A program made the position numbers and the translations under genes. The notes under the pieces were generated by a model that was not told the DNA's origin, made no database searches, and saw nothing but the letters and a program-made list of their open reading frames with translations. 64,000 nucleotides of DNA from an uncultured Oscillospiraceae bacterium. Its GTDB lineage: Bacteria > Bacillota > Clostridia > Oscillospirales > Oscillospiraceae. This document shows positions 46,996 to 55,899 of the stretch, piece by piece; position 1 is the stretch's first letter, and every line of letters starts with the position of its first letter. The stretch spans positions 1 to 64,000 of the forward strand of contig CATLFX010000004.1 of the NCBI GenBank assembly GCA_949935795.1, read 5' to 3'.

Positions 46996-48852
46996 TTATT
47001 CGGAGGCGGGGACGGCCCGGCGGGCGTCGTCGTACATCAGCCGGTAGGCGTTCTGACGCCCCCGTTCAAAGGCGCGTTCCAGCTGCCCGGCCACCGATTT
47101 GTCCCGGAGCAGGGCGGTGAGCAGGGGGGAGAAGCGGCGGCCCTCCAGCTTGACGGCCTCCTCCACGGCCTGGGCGAAGGGAAAGCCGGCGCCGGACATG
47201 GAGGAAAAGGAGGTTTTGCTCTCCAGCCAGTCCACCAGGCCCACCACGTCCACCATCTGCCGGGCGGGGCACTCCAGCCGGGTGTAGGCGTCGGGATAGC
47301 CCCGGGAGCCGTCGTACCACTTGTGGTGGCCCAGGGCGGCGGGGGCGTACCGGCTGGTGGAGGGGTGGGGCTCCAGGAGGATGCGGCCCGCCAGGGTGTG
47401 GAGGTGGGCCATCTCGTACTCCTCTTCGAACCACTGCCGGGGGGTGCGGGAGTGGAGCTCGATGACACTGAGCTTGCCCACATCGTGGAAAGAGCCGCAG
47501 CCCATGGCGTAGGCCAGCACGGCCTGCCGCTTTTCCTCCGGGCCGCCGATGTCCCGGATGAAGGGGATGTCGTCGAAAAATCCGGGGTTGTCGTCCAGCA
47601 GGACGGCGCACAGGGTTTTGGCCCCCTCGCCCACGGTGAGGGAGTGGCGGTAGACGTCGGGGACAAAGCGCAGCAGCAGCCGCTGCAAAAACTGGCCGTA
47701 GAGGACGCCCTCCCCAGTCTCGATGAAGGTGAAGGACAACTGCCGCAGGTATAAAAAGAGGTTTCCGTCCCCCAGCACGCCGGGGCAGCCGTCCACATAG
47801 TCCAGCATCCGGCTGTAGAGCCCGTCCAGATACTCCTTCCGGGGCGGGATGCGCTCGGGGTACTGGGACAGGTACTGGCAGTAGAAGGCGGGCAGGGAGA
47901 TCATCTCGTACATGCCGTCCGGAGTGTAATCAGTGGGGTCGGCCCCGTCCAGCAGGCGCTCTATCTTGGTCAGCAGGGCGCTCAGATCGCACAGACCGCA
48001 GTAATATTCAATGGTGTAGTAGGCAAAGGCGGACTTGGCGGGGGGCTGCTTGCCCTGCATTTCCGCCTCGTCGAACCGGCGCTGGTAAACAATATAGGCG
48101 GACTCCATGATATCCGCCATGTCCTCCGGGGTCATCACCTTGTCCCGGCTGTGGGAGATGCAGGAGGTCATATTCTGGTGGGTCAGGTAGATAAACCGCT
48201 CCCAGGGGAGGGAGGGGGCCAGCTCCTGATAGCGCCTGTCCTGGAGGATTTTCAGGGTGTCCTTCAGCAGGGCGATTTTTTCGCCGGGGGAGTGGAACTG
48301 CCCCAGCGCCATATTGGCCCGGGAGCGCAGGATGTACCCCCGGATCTCCATGTCGTCGATGATGTCGTAGTATTTCAGATAGGCCGCCGCCTCGGTGAAG
48401 CACAGCCGCATCCGGTTGGTGTACTCCAGGATGTCGGACAGCTCCAGCCCCACCAGCTTGCTCACCAGGCTGTTGCGGCCCATGCCCAGCCAGTACAGCG
48501 ACCGGATGGCGCCGGACAGGCTCTGCTTCTGCCGGGACAGGGTGAGCAGGGCCTGCTGGATCTGGCAGAACAGCCCCACGTCCAGCTCCTTCCGGCCGTC
48601 GAAGAGCTGAAAGGAGAACTCCGACAGCTCCTCCACATCCTCCCGGCTGGCATCGTACAGATTGTCCAGCATGGGGAACAGGTGCTCCCGCAGCAGCTTC
48701 ATATTCCGCCGGCCCAGGCGGAAGATCTGGTTTCGGTTTTCCTCCAGGTGGGCGGCGTACTCCTCGAAGGTCAGCCCGCCGGGCCGCTCCCGCTGGGAGA
48801 GGACGGCGAACTGCCGCAGATTGTCAAGATACTCCTTCTGATACGGCTTCAT
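46996..48852 (-). CDS. HD-GYP type phosphodiesterase with long helical N-terminus
   Basis: This 618-residue soluble protein has about 400 residues of helical N-terminal region without a known domain and a C-terminal HD-GYP domain: RHSLTVGEGA, SFHDVGKLS, HLHTLAGRIL and HHKWYDGSRGYP. The last motif has Lys for the usual Glu and one extra residue before GYP compared with HHExxDGxGYP. Such domains hydrolyse cyclic di-GMP or related cyclic dinucleotides. It follows the hybrid kinase gene by 37 bases. No GGDEF protein is in the window. Confidence 0.82.
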   Translation of the reverse strand: MKPYQKEYLDNLRQFAVLSQRERPGGLTFEEYAAHLEENRNQIFRLGRRNMKLLREHLFPMLDNLYDASREDVEELSEFSFQLFDGRKELDVGLFCQIQQALLTLSRQKQSLSGAIRSLYWLGMGRNSLVSKLVGLELSDILEYTNRMRLCFTEAAAYLKYYDIIDDMEIRGYILRSRANMALGQFHSPGEKIALLKDTLKILQDRRYQELAPSLPWERFIYLTHQNMTSCISHSRDKVMTPEDMADIMESAYIVYQRRFDEAEMQGKQPPAKSAFAYYTIEYYCGLCDLSALLTKIERLLDGADPTDYTPDGMYEMISLPAFYCQYLSQYPERIPPRKEYLDGLYSRMLDYVDGCPGVLGDGNLFLYLRQLSFTFIETGEGVLYGQFLQRLLLRFVPDVYRHSLTVGEGAKTLCAVLLDDNPGFFDDIPFIRDIGGPEEKRQAVLAYAMGCGSFHDVGKLSVIELHSRTPRQWFEEEYEMAHLHTLAGRILLEPHPSTSRYAPAALGHHKWYDGSRGYPDAYTRLECPARQMVDVVGLVDWLESKTSFSSMSGAGFPFAQAVEEAVKLEGRRFSPLLTALLRDKSVAGQLERAFERGRQNAYRLMYDDARRAVPASE

Positions 48853-48889
48853 GCCGGGCGCTCACTCCCTTCCGGACAGCCCGTCGGGC

Positions 48890-50530
48890 TCAGTGCCGGG
48901 CCGTCTTGGGCCGCAGCTGCCCCCGCAGAATCTCCATGAGCCGGTCCACGTCCACCGGCTTGGAGATGTGCTCGTTCATCCCCGCCTGCCGGGCCAGGCG
49001 CACGTCCTCCACAAAGGCGTTGGCGGTCATGGCCACGATCCAGACGCTCTGGGCGTCCGGCCTGGGCAATTGCCGGATGCGGCGGGCGGCCTCGTAGCCG
49101 TCCATCACCGGCATCTGTATGTCCATGAGGATCAGGTCGAACCAGCCCTCCGGGGCGTTTTGGAATTTGGACACCGCCTGGGCCCCGTCTTCCGCCGCCT
49201 CCACCTGTACGCCGGTCATGCCCAGCAGCTCCATGGCGATCTCACGGTTGAGCTCGTTGTCCTCCACCAGCAGCACCCGGCTGCCGCTGAAATCGTCGTC
49301 CGTACCCTGGCTGTCCTGGCCGTCCCCGGCGCTCCGGCTGGTGAGGGAGGAGAGGGTGGCCAGCAGGCGGCTGGGGAACAGGGGGCAGGGGACGAAGGCA
49401 TTGACCCCCGCCCGGGTGGCCCGGTACTCGATCTGGGCCCAGTCGTCCTCCGAGGCCAGCAGGATGGGAAAGCCGGGCCCGGCCAGCTGCCGCGCGTGGG
49501 AGGCCAGGTCCAGGGGGGACATGTCCTCCAGCTCCTGGCCCAGCAGCAGGGCGCAGGGCATGTGGTCCTCGAACTGGGCCTCGGTGAGGCGGGTCACCGC
49601 CTGGATGCCGGTGGACAGGCAGATCGGGGTGAGGCCCGCCCGGGTGAGGCAGTCGGAGATCTGCCGGACCTGGCCGCTGCGGCGCTCTGCCACCAGCACC
49701 GTGCGGCCCGCGGGGAGGTCCGGTTCCCTGTCCCCCTGGGGGGAGACGGGGAGGGGCAGGCTGACGGTGAAGCAGCTGCCTTTTCCCTCCTGACTCTCCA
49801 CGGTGATGGAGCCCTCCATGCTGTCCACCAGCCTTTTCACGATGGACATGCCCAGGCCGGTGCCCTCGATCTGTTGGGTGGCGGCATTGCGCACCCGCTC
49901 AAAGGGAATAAAGATTTTATCCAAAAACTCCCGGCTCATGCCCATGCCGTTGTCCCGGCAGGAGAAATCCAGCCATATGTGTCCCTCGGGGCCGGGCCGC
50001 TGGGAGAAGCGGACCTGAATCTCTCCCCTCTCCTGAGTGTACTTCACGGCGTTGCCGATGATGTTCACCAGAATCTGCCGCAGGCGCAGGGAGTCGCCCA
50101 TCAGCTCCTCCGCGAGGATGTCCGCGATCTGGATGTGGAGGGTTTGGCCTTTCCGCTCCGCCTGGGGGCGGATGATGACGGCCACGTCGTGGACCAGGTC
50201 GGCCAGGGAGAACGCCTCCTCGCTGAGCGTCATTCTGCCGCTGTCGATGCGGGACATGTCCAGCACGTCGTTCACCAGGCTCATCAGGTGGGAGGAGGCG
50301 GTTTGAATTTTGTTCAGGCAGTCCTGCACCCGGGCCTTCTCGTCGATGTGGGACAGGCCGATGGCGGTCATGCCCACAATGGCGTTCATGGGGGTGCGGA
50401 TGTCGTGGGACATGCTGGACAAAAAGCGGCTCTTGGCCTGGTTGGCCTCCTCCGCCTCATGCAGAGCGGCCCGAAGCTCGGCGTTGGTCCGCTCCAGCTC
50501 CTCCACGTAGGTCCGGTCCGTGTGTTCCAT
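48890..50530 (-). CDS. Soluble hybrid histidine kinase
   Basis: This 546-residue protein lacks membrane helices or a recognisable sensor: it starts with a short coiled coil, then HisKA ([15 protein letters not shown]42), HATPase ([29 protein letters not shown]), a degenerate receiver-like domain (about 275-390, without the phospho-acceptor motif) and a canonical receiver ([13 protein letters not shown]) at the end. It should pass signal to the adjacent HD-GYP protein or a separate regulator. Start has AGGAG and lies 19 bases after the ilvD stop in the same direction, so it may be cotranscribed with ilvD. Confidence 0.88.
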   Translation of the reverse strand: MEHTDRTYVEELERTNAELRAALHEAEEANQAKSRFLSSMSHDIRTPMNAIVGMTAIGLSHIDEKARVQDCLNKIQTASSHLMSLVNDVLDMSRIDSGRMTLSEEAFSLADLVHDVAVIIRPQAERKGQTLHIQIADILAEELMGDSLRLRQILVNIIGNAVKYTQERGEIQVRFSQRPGPEGHIWLDFSCRDNGMGMSREFLDKIFIPFERVRNAATQQIEGTGLGMSIVKRLVDSMEGSITVESQEGKGSCFTVSLPLPVSPQGDREPDLPAGRTVLVAERRSGQVRQISDCLTRAGLTPICLSTGIQAVTRLTEAQFEDHMPCALLLGQELEDMSPLDLASHARQLAGPGFPILLASEDDWAQIEYRATRAGVNAFVPCPLFPSRLLATLSSLTSRSAGDGQDSQGTDDDFSGSRVLLVEDNELNREIAMELLGMTGVQVEAAEDGAQAVSKFQNAPEGWFDLILMDIQMPVMDGYEAARRIRQLPRPDAQSVWIVAMTANAFVEDVRLARQAGMNEHISKPVDVDRLMEILRGQLRPKTARH

Positions 50531-50549
50531 ATAGAAAGCTCCTAAAAGT

Positions 50550-52211
50550 TTACTCCAGTACGGCCCCCCTTGCGGCGGAGGTCACCAGTTTGGCGTACCG
50601 GGCCAGATAGCCGGTCTTGATCTTGGGCTCGGGGCACACCCAGGCGGCCTTCCGGGCGGCCAGGGTATCCTTGTCCACCAGCAGTTCGATCTTGCAGGCG
50701 GGTATGTCGATGGAGATCTGGTCGCCCTCCTCCACGAAGGCGATGGGCCCGCCCTGGGCGGCCTCGGGGCAGACGTGGCCGATGGACGCCCCGCGGGTGG
50801 CCCCGGAGAACCGCCCGTCGGTGATGAGGGCTACGGACTCGCCCAGCCCCATGCCGCAGATGGCGGAGGTGGGGTTGAGCATCTCCCGCATGCCGGGGCC
50901 CCCCTTGGGACCCTCGTAGCGGATGACCACCACGTCGCCCGCCACGATTTTTCCGGCGTAGATGGCCTCGATGGCCTCCTCCTCGGAGTTGAACACGCGG
51001 GCGGGGCCCTGGTGGCGCATCATCTCGGGGGCCACGGCGGACCGCTTCACCACGCAGCCCTCGGGGGCCAGGTTGCCCTTGAGGACGGCGATGCCGCCGT
51101 CGGGGGAATAGGGGTCGTCGATGGGCCGGATCAGGCTGTGGTCCCGGTTGACCACGCCCTCCAGGTTTTCGGCCAGGGTCTTGCCGGTGCAGGTGAGGAC
51201 GGAGGTGTCCAGCAGGCCCTTCTTATTCAGCTCCATCATGACGGCGTGGACGCCTCCCGCGCCCTCCAAATCCTCCATGTAGGTGTCCCCGGCGGGGGCC
51301 AGGTGGCACAGGTTGGGGGTCTTGCTGGAGATCTCGTTGGACATGTCCAGGTCCAGCTCAATGCCGCACTCGTGGGCGATGGCGGGCAGGTGGAGCATGG
51401 TGTTGGTGGAGCAGCCCAGGGCCATGTCCACCGTTTCGGCGTTGTGGAAAGCGGCCTCGGTCATGATGTCCCGGGGCTTGATGTCCTTTTTGACCAGCTC
51501 CATGATCTGCATACCGGCGTGCTTGGCCAGCCGTAGCCGGGCTGACCACACGGCGGGGATGGTGCCGTTGCCCCGCAGGCCCATGCCGATGGCCTCCGCC
51601 AGGCAGTTCATGGAATTGGCGGTGTACATGCCGGAGCAGGAGCCGCAGGTGGGGCAGGCGGCGTTCTCGTACTCCTCCACCCCGGCCTCGTCCAGCTTGC
51701 CGGCGTAATAGCCGCCCACCGCCTCGAACATGTGGGACAGGCAGGTGCGCCGCCCGTCGTTGAGCCGCCCGGCCAGCATGGGGCCGCCGGAGCAGAAAAT
51801 GGTGGGGATGTTCACCCGGGCCGCCGCCATCAGCAGGCCGGGGACGTTTTTGTCGCAGTTGGGGATCATCACCAGGCCGTCGAACTGGTGGGCCATGGCC
51901 ATGGCCTCGGTGGAGTCGGCGATGAGGTCACGGGTGACCAGGGAGTACTTCATGCCCACGTGGCCCATGGCGATGCCGTCGCACACGGCGATGGCGGGGA
52001 ATTCAATGGGGGTGCCGCCCGCGGCCCGGACGCCCGCCTTCACCGCCTCGGCAATCTTGTCCAAATTCATGTGGCCGGGGACAATCTCGTTATAGGAACA
52101 CACCACCCCGATGAGGGGCCGCTCCAGCTCCTCCTTGGTGTAGCCCAGGGCGTAGAACAGGGAGCGGTTGGGGGCGGTGGGGACGCCTTTTTTCACATGG
52201 TCGGAACGCAT
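50550..52211 (-). CDS. ilvD: Dihydroxy-acid dehydratase
   Basis: This 553-residue iron-sulfur enzyme catalyses the third common step of valine, isoleucine and leucine synthesis. It has cluster-binding segments [12 protein letters not shown] and [19 protein letters not shown]. The ATG at 52211 is behind GAAGGAG and 31 bases after the predicted transcript start, so the 77 extra residues of the ORF track are rejected. It has a clear promoter. No other ilv or leu gene is nearby. Confidence 0.96.
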   Translation of the reverse strand: MRSDHVKKGVPTAPNRSLFYALGYTKEELERPLIGVVCSYNEIVPGHMNLDKIAEAVKAGVRAAGGTPIEFPAIAVCDGIAMGHVGMKYSLVTRDLIADSTEAMAMAHQFDGLVMIPNCDKNVPGLLMAAARVNIPTIFCSGGPMLAGRLNDGRRTCLSHMFEAVGGYYAGKLDEAGVEEYENAACPTCGSCSGMYTANSMNCLAEAIGMGLRGNGTIPAVWSARLRLAKHAGMQIMELVKKDIKPRDIMTEAAFHNAETVDMALGCSTNTMLHLPAIAHECGIELDLDMSNEISSKTPNLCHLAPAGDTYMEDLEGAGGVHAVMMELNKKGLLDTSVLTCTGKTLAENLEGVVNRDHSLIRPIDDPYSPDGGIAVLKGNLAPEGCVVKRSAVAPEMMRHQGPARVFNSEEEAIEAIYAGKIVAGDVVVIRYEGPKGGPGMREMLNPTSAICGMGLGESVALITDGRFSGATRGASIGHVCPEAAQGGPIAFVEEGDQISIDIPACKIELLVDKDTLAARKAAWVCPEPKIKTGYLARYAKLVTSAARGAVLE

Positions 52212-52248
52212 AGCGCAAAACTCCTTCGCAGTTTGGATTGGATAAGGC

Positions 52249-52277
52249 ATTGTACCATAAAAACGCCGGGAGCGCAA
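52249..52277 (-). promoter_or_regulatory. Promoter of ilvD
   Basis: TTGCGC, 17 bases and TACAAT on the minus strand. The region upstream of it (52280-52440) is GC-rich with two hairpins (GCAAAGCCG/CGGCTTTGT and CGCC/GGCG types) and no gene. Confidence 0.75.
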
Positions 52278-52440
52278 TGGAAAATCCGTTGATTTCCAGG
52301 CGTTCCCGACATCGCCGTCGCAAAGTCCGCTTAGTTCCGCTTCCGCCTGCGGCGAAAGCTGCACACGCTCCCTCGCTCCTCCTCTCCCCACAAAGCCGAA
52401 GGGCGGCTTTGCGGGGGCCCCATTTTGTGGATAAAAATGC

Positions 52441-52470
52441 AAAAACCGTCACTCGACCAAGTGACGGTTT
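52441..52470 (-). terminator. Terminator of the alanine symporter gene
   Basis: AACCGTCACT and AGTGACGGTT with a 6-base loop, followed on the minus strand by a T-rich run. Confidence 0.8.
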
Positions 52471-52559
52471 CTTAACCTGAGTTTTAAAACACTTGTCCCG
52501 AGCCAACCGCCCTCCGCCAGCGCGGGTGTACTTATATGATACACCTCCGGGGCGCTTTG

Positions 52560-53969
52560 TCAAGGACAAAGCGCCCCGGCGCTGTAGTCGCCCCGCTTTT
52601 TCCGCCCTGCCAGCCAGGTCCGCAGCAGGTGGAGGGCCTCCGGCGACAGCAGCAGCAGGGCGGGCAGGTTCACCGCCGCCAACAGGCCGTTGAACGCGTC
52701 CACCAGCTGCCACACCGCCGTCACGTCCCCCACTGCCCCCAGGATGATAAAGGCGGGGAAGGCCAGCTGGTAGGCCCACTGGGCCCACCGGGCGGAGGTG
52801 AGGGTCTCCACCCCCCGCCGTCCGTAGTACCCCGAGCCGATGAGGGAGGTGAAGGCGAACAGGATGAGGCTCACCGACACGATCCACTCCCCGGCCTCGC
52901 CGAACAGGGTGGCGAAGCCCGCCACCGTCAGCGGCGCGCCCAGCAGGGCCTGGGGCACCGCGTTTCCCTCCGCCAGAGGGAGCATCCGGACCGGGTCGTA
53001 CACCCCGGAGGTGAGTATCACCAGCGCGGTCACCGTGCAGATGACCATGGTGGCGAAAAACACCTCAAAGATGCCCCACATGCCCTGTTCCGCCGGCTCG
53101 TCCACATCGGCGCAGGCATGGGCGATGGCGGACATGCCCACCCCCGCCTCGTTGGTGAACACCCCCCGGGCCACGCCGTACCGCAGGGCCGTCCCCATGG
53201 CGTAGCCCCCCGCCGCCGCCCGCGGGGCAAAGGCGTAGGAGATGATCTGCTGAAATGCCCCCGGCACCGCCCGCCAGTTGGCGGCGATCACCGCCAGCCC
53301 GCCCCCCACGAACAGCAGGGCCATGGCGGGCACCAGCAGCTCGCACAGCTTGCCGATGCGCTTGATGCCGCCCGCCAGCACCAGGAAGGTGAGGACGGCC
53401 AGCACTACTCCTACAGCCACCGGGTTGACCCCTCCCGCAGCGGACAGCGCCGTGGCGATGGAGTTGGCCTGGGCCAGGTTGCCTCCCGCCAATGTCTCCG
53501 CCACGCAGAAGAGGGCAAAAATCTTGGCCAGCCCCGGCAGGCGCAGCCCCTTTTCCATGTACTGCATAGGCCCGCCCCGCCAGCGGCCGCCGGGGTCCTT
53601 CTCCCGGTGGCGCACCGCCAGGATTTTCTCCCCGCACCCCGTCATCATCCCCAGCAGGGCGGACATCCACATCCAGAACACCGCCCCCGGCCCGCCGTAG
53701 GCGATGGCAGTGGCTACCCCGGCGATGGACCCGGTGCCGATGGTGGCGGCCAGGGCGGTGGACAGGGCCTGGAGCTGGGTCACCCCCCGGGGTTCTTTTT
53801 TGTCCTGCTTCCGGCGGAACAGGGAGCCCACAGTGGCGCTCCACCAGGTGGGCAGCCCGAAAATCTGGAAGAACCCGGAGCCCAGGGAGTACCACAGCCC
53901 CACCACCAGGAACAGCGCCAGCAGCGGCCCGCCCCACAGAAAATCGCCCAGCGCCTTAAAAAATGCCAT
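52560..53969 (-). CDS. Alanine/glycine:cation symporter (AGCS family)
   Basis: This 469-residue membrane protein has about eleven helices and AGCS signatures ATIGTGSIAGVATAIAYGGPGAVFWMW and RGVFTNEAGVGMSAIAHA. It takes up alanine or glycine with sodium or protons. The ATG at 53969 is behind GGAGG; the ORF-track extension of 84 residues runs through the folT region and is not credible. A terminator follows about 90 bases after the stop. Confidence 0.92.
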   Translation of the reverse strand: MAFFKALGDFLWGGPLLALFLVVGLWYSLGSGFFQIFGLPTWWSATVGSLFRRKQDKKEPRGVTQLQALSTALAATIGTGSIAGVATAIAYGGPGAVFWMWMSALLGMMTGCGEKILAVRHREKDPGGRWRGGPMQYMEKGLRLPGLAKIFALFCVAETLAGGNLAQANSIATALSAAGGVNPVAVGVVLAVLTFLVLAGGIKRIGKLCELLVPAMALLFVGGGLAVIAANWRAVPGAFQQIISYAFAPRAAAGGYAMGTALRYGVARGVFTNEAGVGMSAIAHACADVDEPAEQGMWGIFEVFFATMVICTVTALVILTSGVYDPVRMLPLAEGNAVPQALLGAPLTVAGFATLFGEAGEWIVSVSLILFAFTSLIGSGYYGRRGVETLTSARWAQWAYQLAFPAFIILGAVGDVTAVWQLVDAFNGLLAAVNLPALLLLSPEALHLLRTWLAGRKKRGDYSAGALCP

Positions 53970-54030
53970 GTCCGCGCCTCCTCTCCTGGAAAGGTATGCG
54001 GACATGGCACAAGTTATGCGGCTTGGACGG

Positions 54031-54678
54031 TCAGTCCTCCCAGGGGACGGCTTTTTCAGGCGCTTTCCGCTGCGGGCGCTTCCACAGCCGCAGCCGGGCG
54101 GCCTGGTCGGGCAGGAAGCCCATGCGGTGGAGTATGGGCAGCAGGGCGGCGAACAGCGCCGCCAGCATGAGGGTTTGTACCGGCAGCATGACGGCGTTCT
54201 TGACGGCGCTCCCGGCCGCAATGGCCCAGTAGCCCTTGCCGCCGGAATACCAGAGGTAAGTCCCCAGCCCGCCGATGAACACGTTTTGCAGGTTGGTGGC
54301 CAGCTTGGCCAGAAACACCCGCAGCACCGTCACCTCCGCCCGGTAGAGGAACAGGGCGTAGGTGAACACCCCCAGCATGGTGGTGAAAATATAAAAAGGA
54401 TTGTACCCCTCGCTTGGGTTCATAAAATAGCTCACCGTGTCCTCCACAGCGCCGAACAGCAGGGCGTTCACCGGCCCCCCCACCAGGGCGCACAGGGCCC
54501 GGGCCAGAAAGCCCCAGCTCACCCGGATGTTGTTCACCACCGGCACGGATTTCAGGTAACCCAGCGCTACGCAGGCGGCCACCATCAGGGCGGAGAACAC
54601 CAGGGTGCGCAGCTTTTTGGAGTCCCGGATGGCGCACCGCCAGTAGGCCCGGGAGAAGGGCGTTTTGAAAATTTCCAT
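54031..54678 (-). CDS. folT: ECF transporter folate-binding S component
   Basis: This 215-residue six-helix protein fits the FolT branch of energy-coupling factor S components (IFKTPFSRAYW, SALMVAACVALGYLKS, LVGGPVNALLFGAVEDTVSYF). The first two helices carry the alanine-rich face that docks on EcfT. It imports folates with a shared EcfA1A2T module not seen in this window. The ATG at 54678 is behind AAGGAGG. A THF-type riboswitch upstream supports folate as ligand. Confidence 0.88.
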   Translation of the reverse strand: MEIFKTPFSRAYWRCAIRDSKKLRTLVFSALMVAACVALGYLKSVPVVNNIRVSWGFLARALCALVGGPVNALLFGAVEDTVSYFMNPSEGYNPFYIFTTMLGVFTYALFLYRAEVTVLRVFLAKLATNLQNVFIGGLGTYLWYSGGKGYWAIAAGSAVKNAVMLPVQTLMLAALFAALLPILHRMGFLPDQAARLRLWKRPQRKAPEKAVPWED

Positions 54679-54761
54679 GAAAAAAGACCTCCTTTTTCTT
54701 CGGCAGCACCCGTAACGGGTCAGCCGCACAAAGGAAGCCGTAAAAACGCGGTCCGCCATGC

Positions 54762-54862
54762 GGCAGCGGGATGCGGAACACGCACTGCGGGGGTGATTCC
54801 CTTCGTCCGGCGGACAACTCCCCGTCCCGCCGGCACTTTTACACGCGCGCTCCTACTCTGCC
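54762..54862 (-). ncRNA. THF riboswitch candidate before folT
   Basis: On the minus strand the 101-base segment starts GGCAGAGTAG and ends GCATCCCGCTGCC. Between are GCGTGTAAAAGTGC, a GGCGG/CCGCC stem holding GGGGAGTTGT, and ACGAA. This order matches the tetrahydrofolate riboswitch (GGAGAGUAG ... GCGUUAAGUG ... GGGAUGU ... CGAA ... GCAUCCGCUCC) known before folT genes in Firmicutes. The outer GGCAG/CTGCC pair closes the aptamer. A T5 run at 54742-54746 follows an alternative stem, so control is likely by premature termination. Confidence 0.8.
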
Positions 54863-54872
54863 TCTTGGGGAT

Positions 54873-54901
54873 AGTTTACCCCATCGGCGGGCAGATTGCA
54901 A
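54873..54901 (-). promoter_or_regulatory. Promoter of folT
   Basis: TTGCAA, 17 bases and TAAACT on the minus strand. The predicted transcript start is just before the riboswitch. Confidence 0.7.
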
Positions 54902-54956
54902 GGGGGATTTTGGGAAAGCGCGTCCTTTCTTAAATGGAATTTAATCATTTTCCCTC

Positions 54957-54986
54957 TTGCGGCTTAATCGGCTTATCTGGTAACAT
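54957..54986 (+). promoter_or_regulatory. Possible promoter of the two-component operon
   Basis: TTGCGG, 18 bases and TAACAT on the plus strand, giving a leader of about 200 bases with a structured element. Weaker than the other promoters listed. Confidence 0.45.
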
Positions 54987-54988
54987 GA

Positions 54989-55170
54989 GAAGCGTGGAGC
55001 CGTCGTGAGCAGCGCGGATGGACTGGAGCGAAGGCAAAAGCCCAGCCGCCGCAGAGCGGAGGCGGATTTTGCCTGAGTCGGAGGGCGCTGTGTGCCGGTG
55101 GCACACGTCCAGCGCCGACCGAGCCGAAGGCGAGACAGCCGCGCGTCGCGAACAGGCGGAACGTGACAAC
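54989..55170 (+). ncRNA. Structured leader element shared with aroF (copy B)
   Basis: This 182-base segment before the response regulator shares with the aroF leader a 5' GAAGCG(T/C)GGAG, the hairpin core CAAAAGCCCAGCCGCCGCA...GGCGG.TTTTG (stem AGGCAAAA/TTTTGCCT here, GAACAAAA/TTTTGTTC there), GAGTCG, GACCGA and terminal CGTGACAAC. A second hairpin (GGCGCTG ... CAGCGCC with TGTGCC/GGCACA tip) is long here and short in copy A. It ends 24 bases before the ATG. Confidence 0.6.
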
Positions 55171-55194
55171 AGAGGGAGCAAGGGGGAATACGCC

Positions 55195-55899
55195 ATGTAC
55201 ACGGTGCTCATCTGCGACGACGACAAGGACATCGTCTCGGCGCTTGAGATTTACCTCACCAGCGAGGGCTATAAAACGGTGTCCGCCTACAACGGGGAGG
55301 AGGCCATCCGGGCGGTGAACGAGGGGAACATCGACCTGATCCTGATGGATATCATGATGCCCCAGCTGGACGGCATCCGGGCCACCGCCCGCCTGCGGGA
55401 GTCCGGCGGCAACATCCCCATCATCCTGCTCACCGCAAAGAGCGAGGACACGGACAAGGTGCTGGGGCTGAACATCGGCGCGGACGACTATATCACCAAG
55501 CCCTTCAACCCCATCGAGGTGCTGGCCCGGGTGAAGAGCCAGCTGCGGCGGTACACCACCCTGGGAGGCAAAGCGACGCCCCAGGAGGCGGACGGAACCC
55601 TGCGCAACGGTTCCATCGTCATGGACGACGAGGCCAAGTCGGTGACGGTGGACGGCGAGGCGGTGAGCCTCACCCCCATCGAGTACAACATCCTGCGCCT
55701 GCTGATGAAGAACCTGGGCCGGGTGTACTCCACCGCCCAGATCTACGAGCAGGTGTGGAACGACCCCGCCCTGGGGAGCGAAAACACGGTGGCCGTCCAC
55801 ATCCGGCACCTGCGGGAGAAGATCGAGATCGACCCCGCCAACCCCCGGTATTTGAAGGTCGTGTGGGGCCTGGGCTATAAGATGGAGAAAATGCAATGA
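55195..55899 (+). CDS. OmpR/PhoB-type response regulator
   Basis: This 234-residue regulator has a receiver domain with acidic pocket CDDDKD and D52 (LILMDIMMPQLDG), K in LLTAKSED, and a C-terminal winged helix (SLTPIEYNILRLLMKNLGRVYSTAQIYEQVW ... VHIRHLREKIE). The ATG at 55195 is behind AAGGGGG; the longer ORF-track start lies in the structured leader. Its stop overlaps the kinase start by ATGA. Similar VanR-type pairs often control cell envelope functions. Target genes unknown. Confidence 0.94.
   Translation: MYTVLICDDDKDIVSALEIYLTSEGYKTVSAYNGEEAIRAVNEGNIDLILMDIMMPQLDGIRATARLRESGGNIPIILLTAKSEDTDKVLGLNIGADDYITKPFNPIEVLARVKSQLRRYTTLGGKATPQEADGTLRNGSIVMDDEAKSVTVDGEAVSLTPIEYNILRLLMKNLGRVYSTAQIYEQVWNDPALGSENTVAVHIRHLREKIEIDPANPRYLKVVWGLGYKMEKMQ

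Noticed and set aside
52321-52440. Third copy of the shared leader element upstream of ilvD
   Set aside because: It shares only GAGCGAGGGAGC and a similar base composition. The core hairpin CAAAAGCCCAGCCGCC is absent and it lies upstream of the ilvD promoter.
52212-52442. N-terminal extension of IlvD by 77 residues
   Set aside because: It reads through the ilvD promoter (TTGCGC/TACAAT) and upstream hairpins; the start at 52211 has a good ribosome site.
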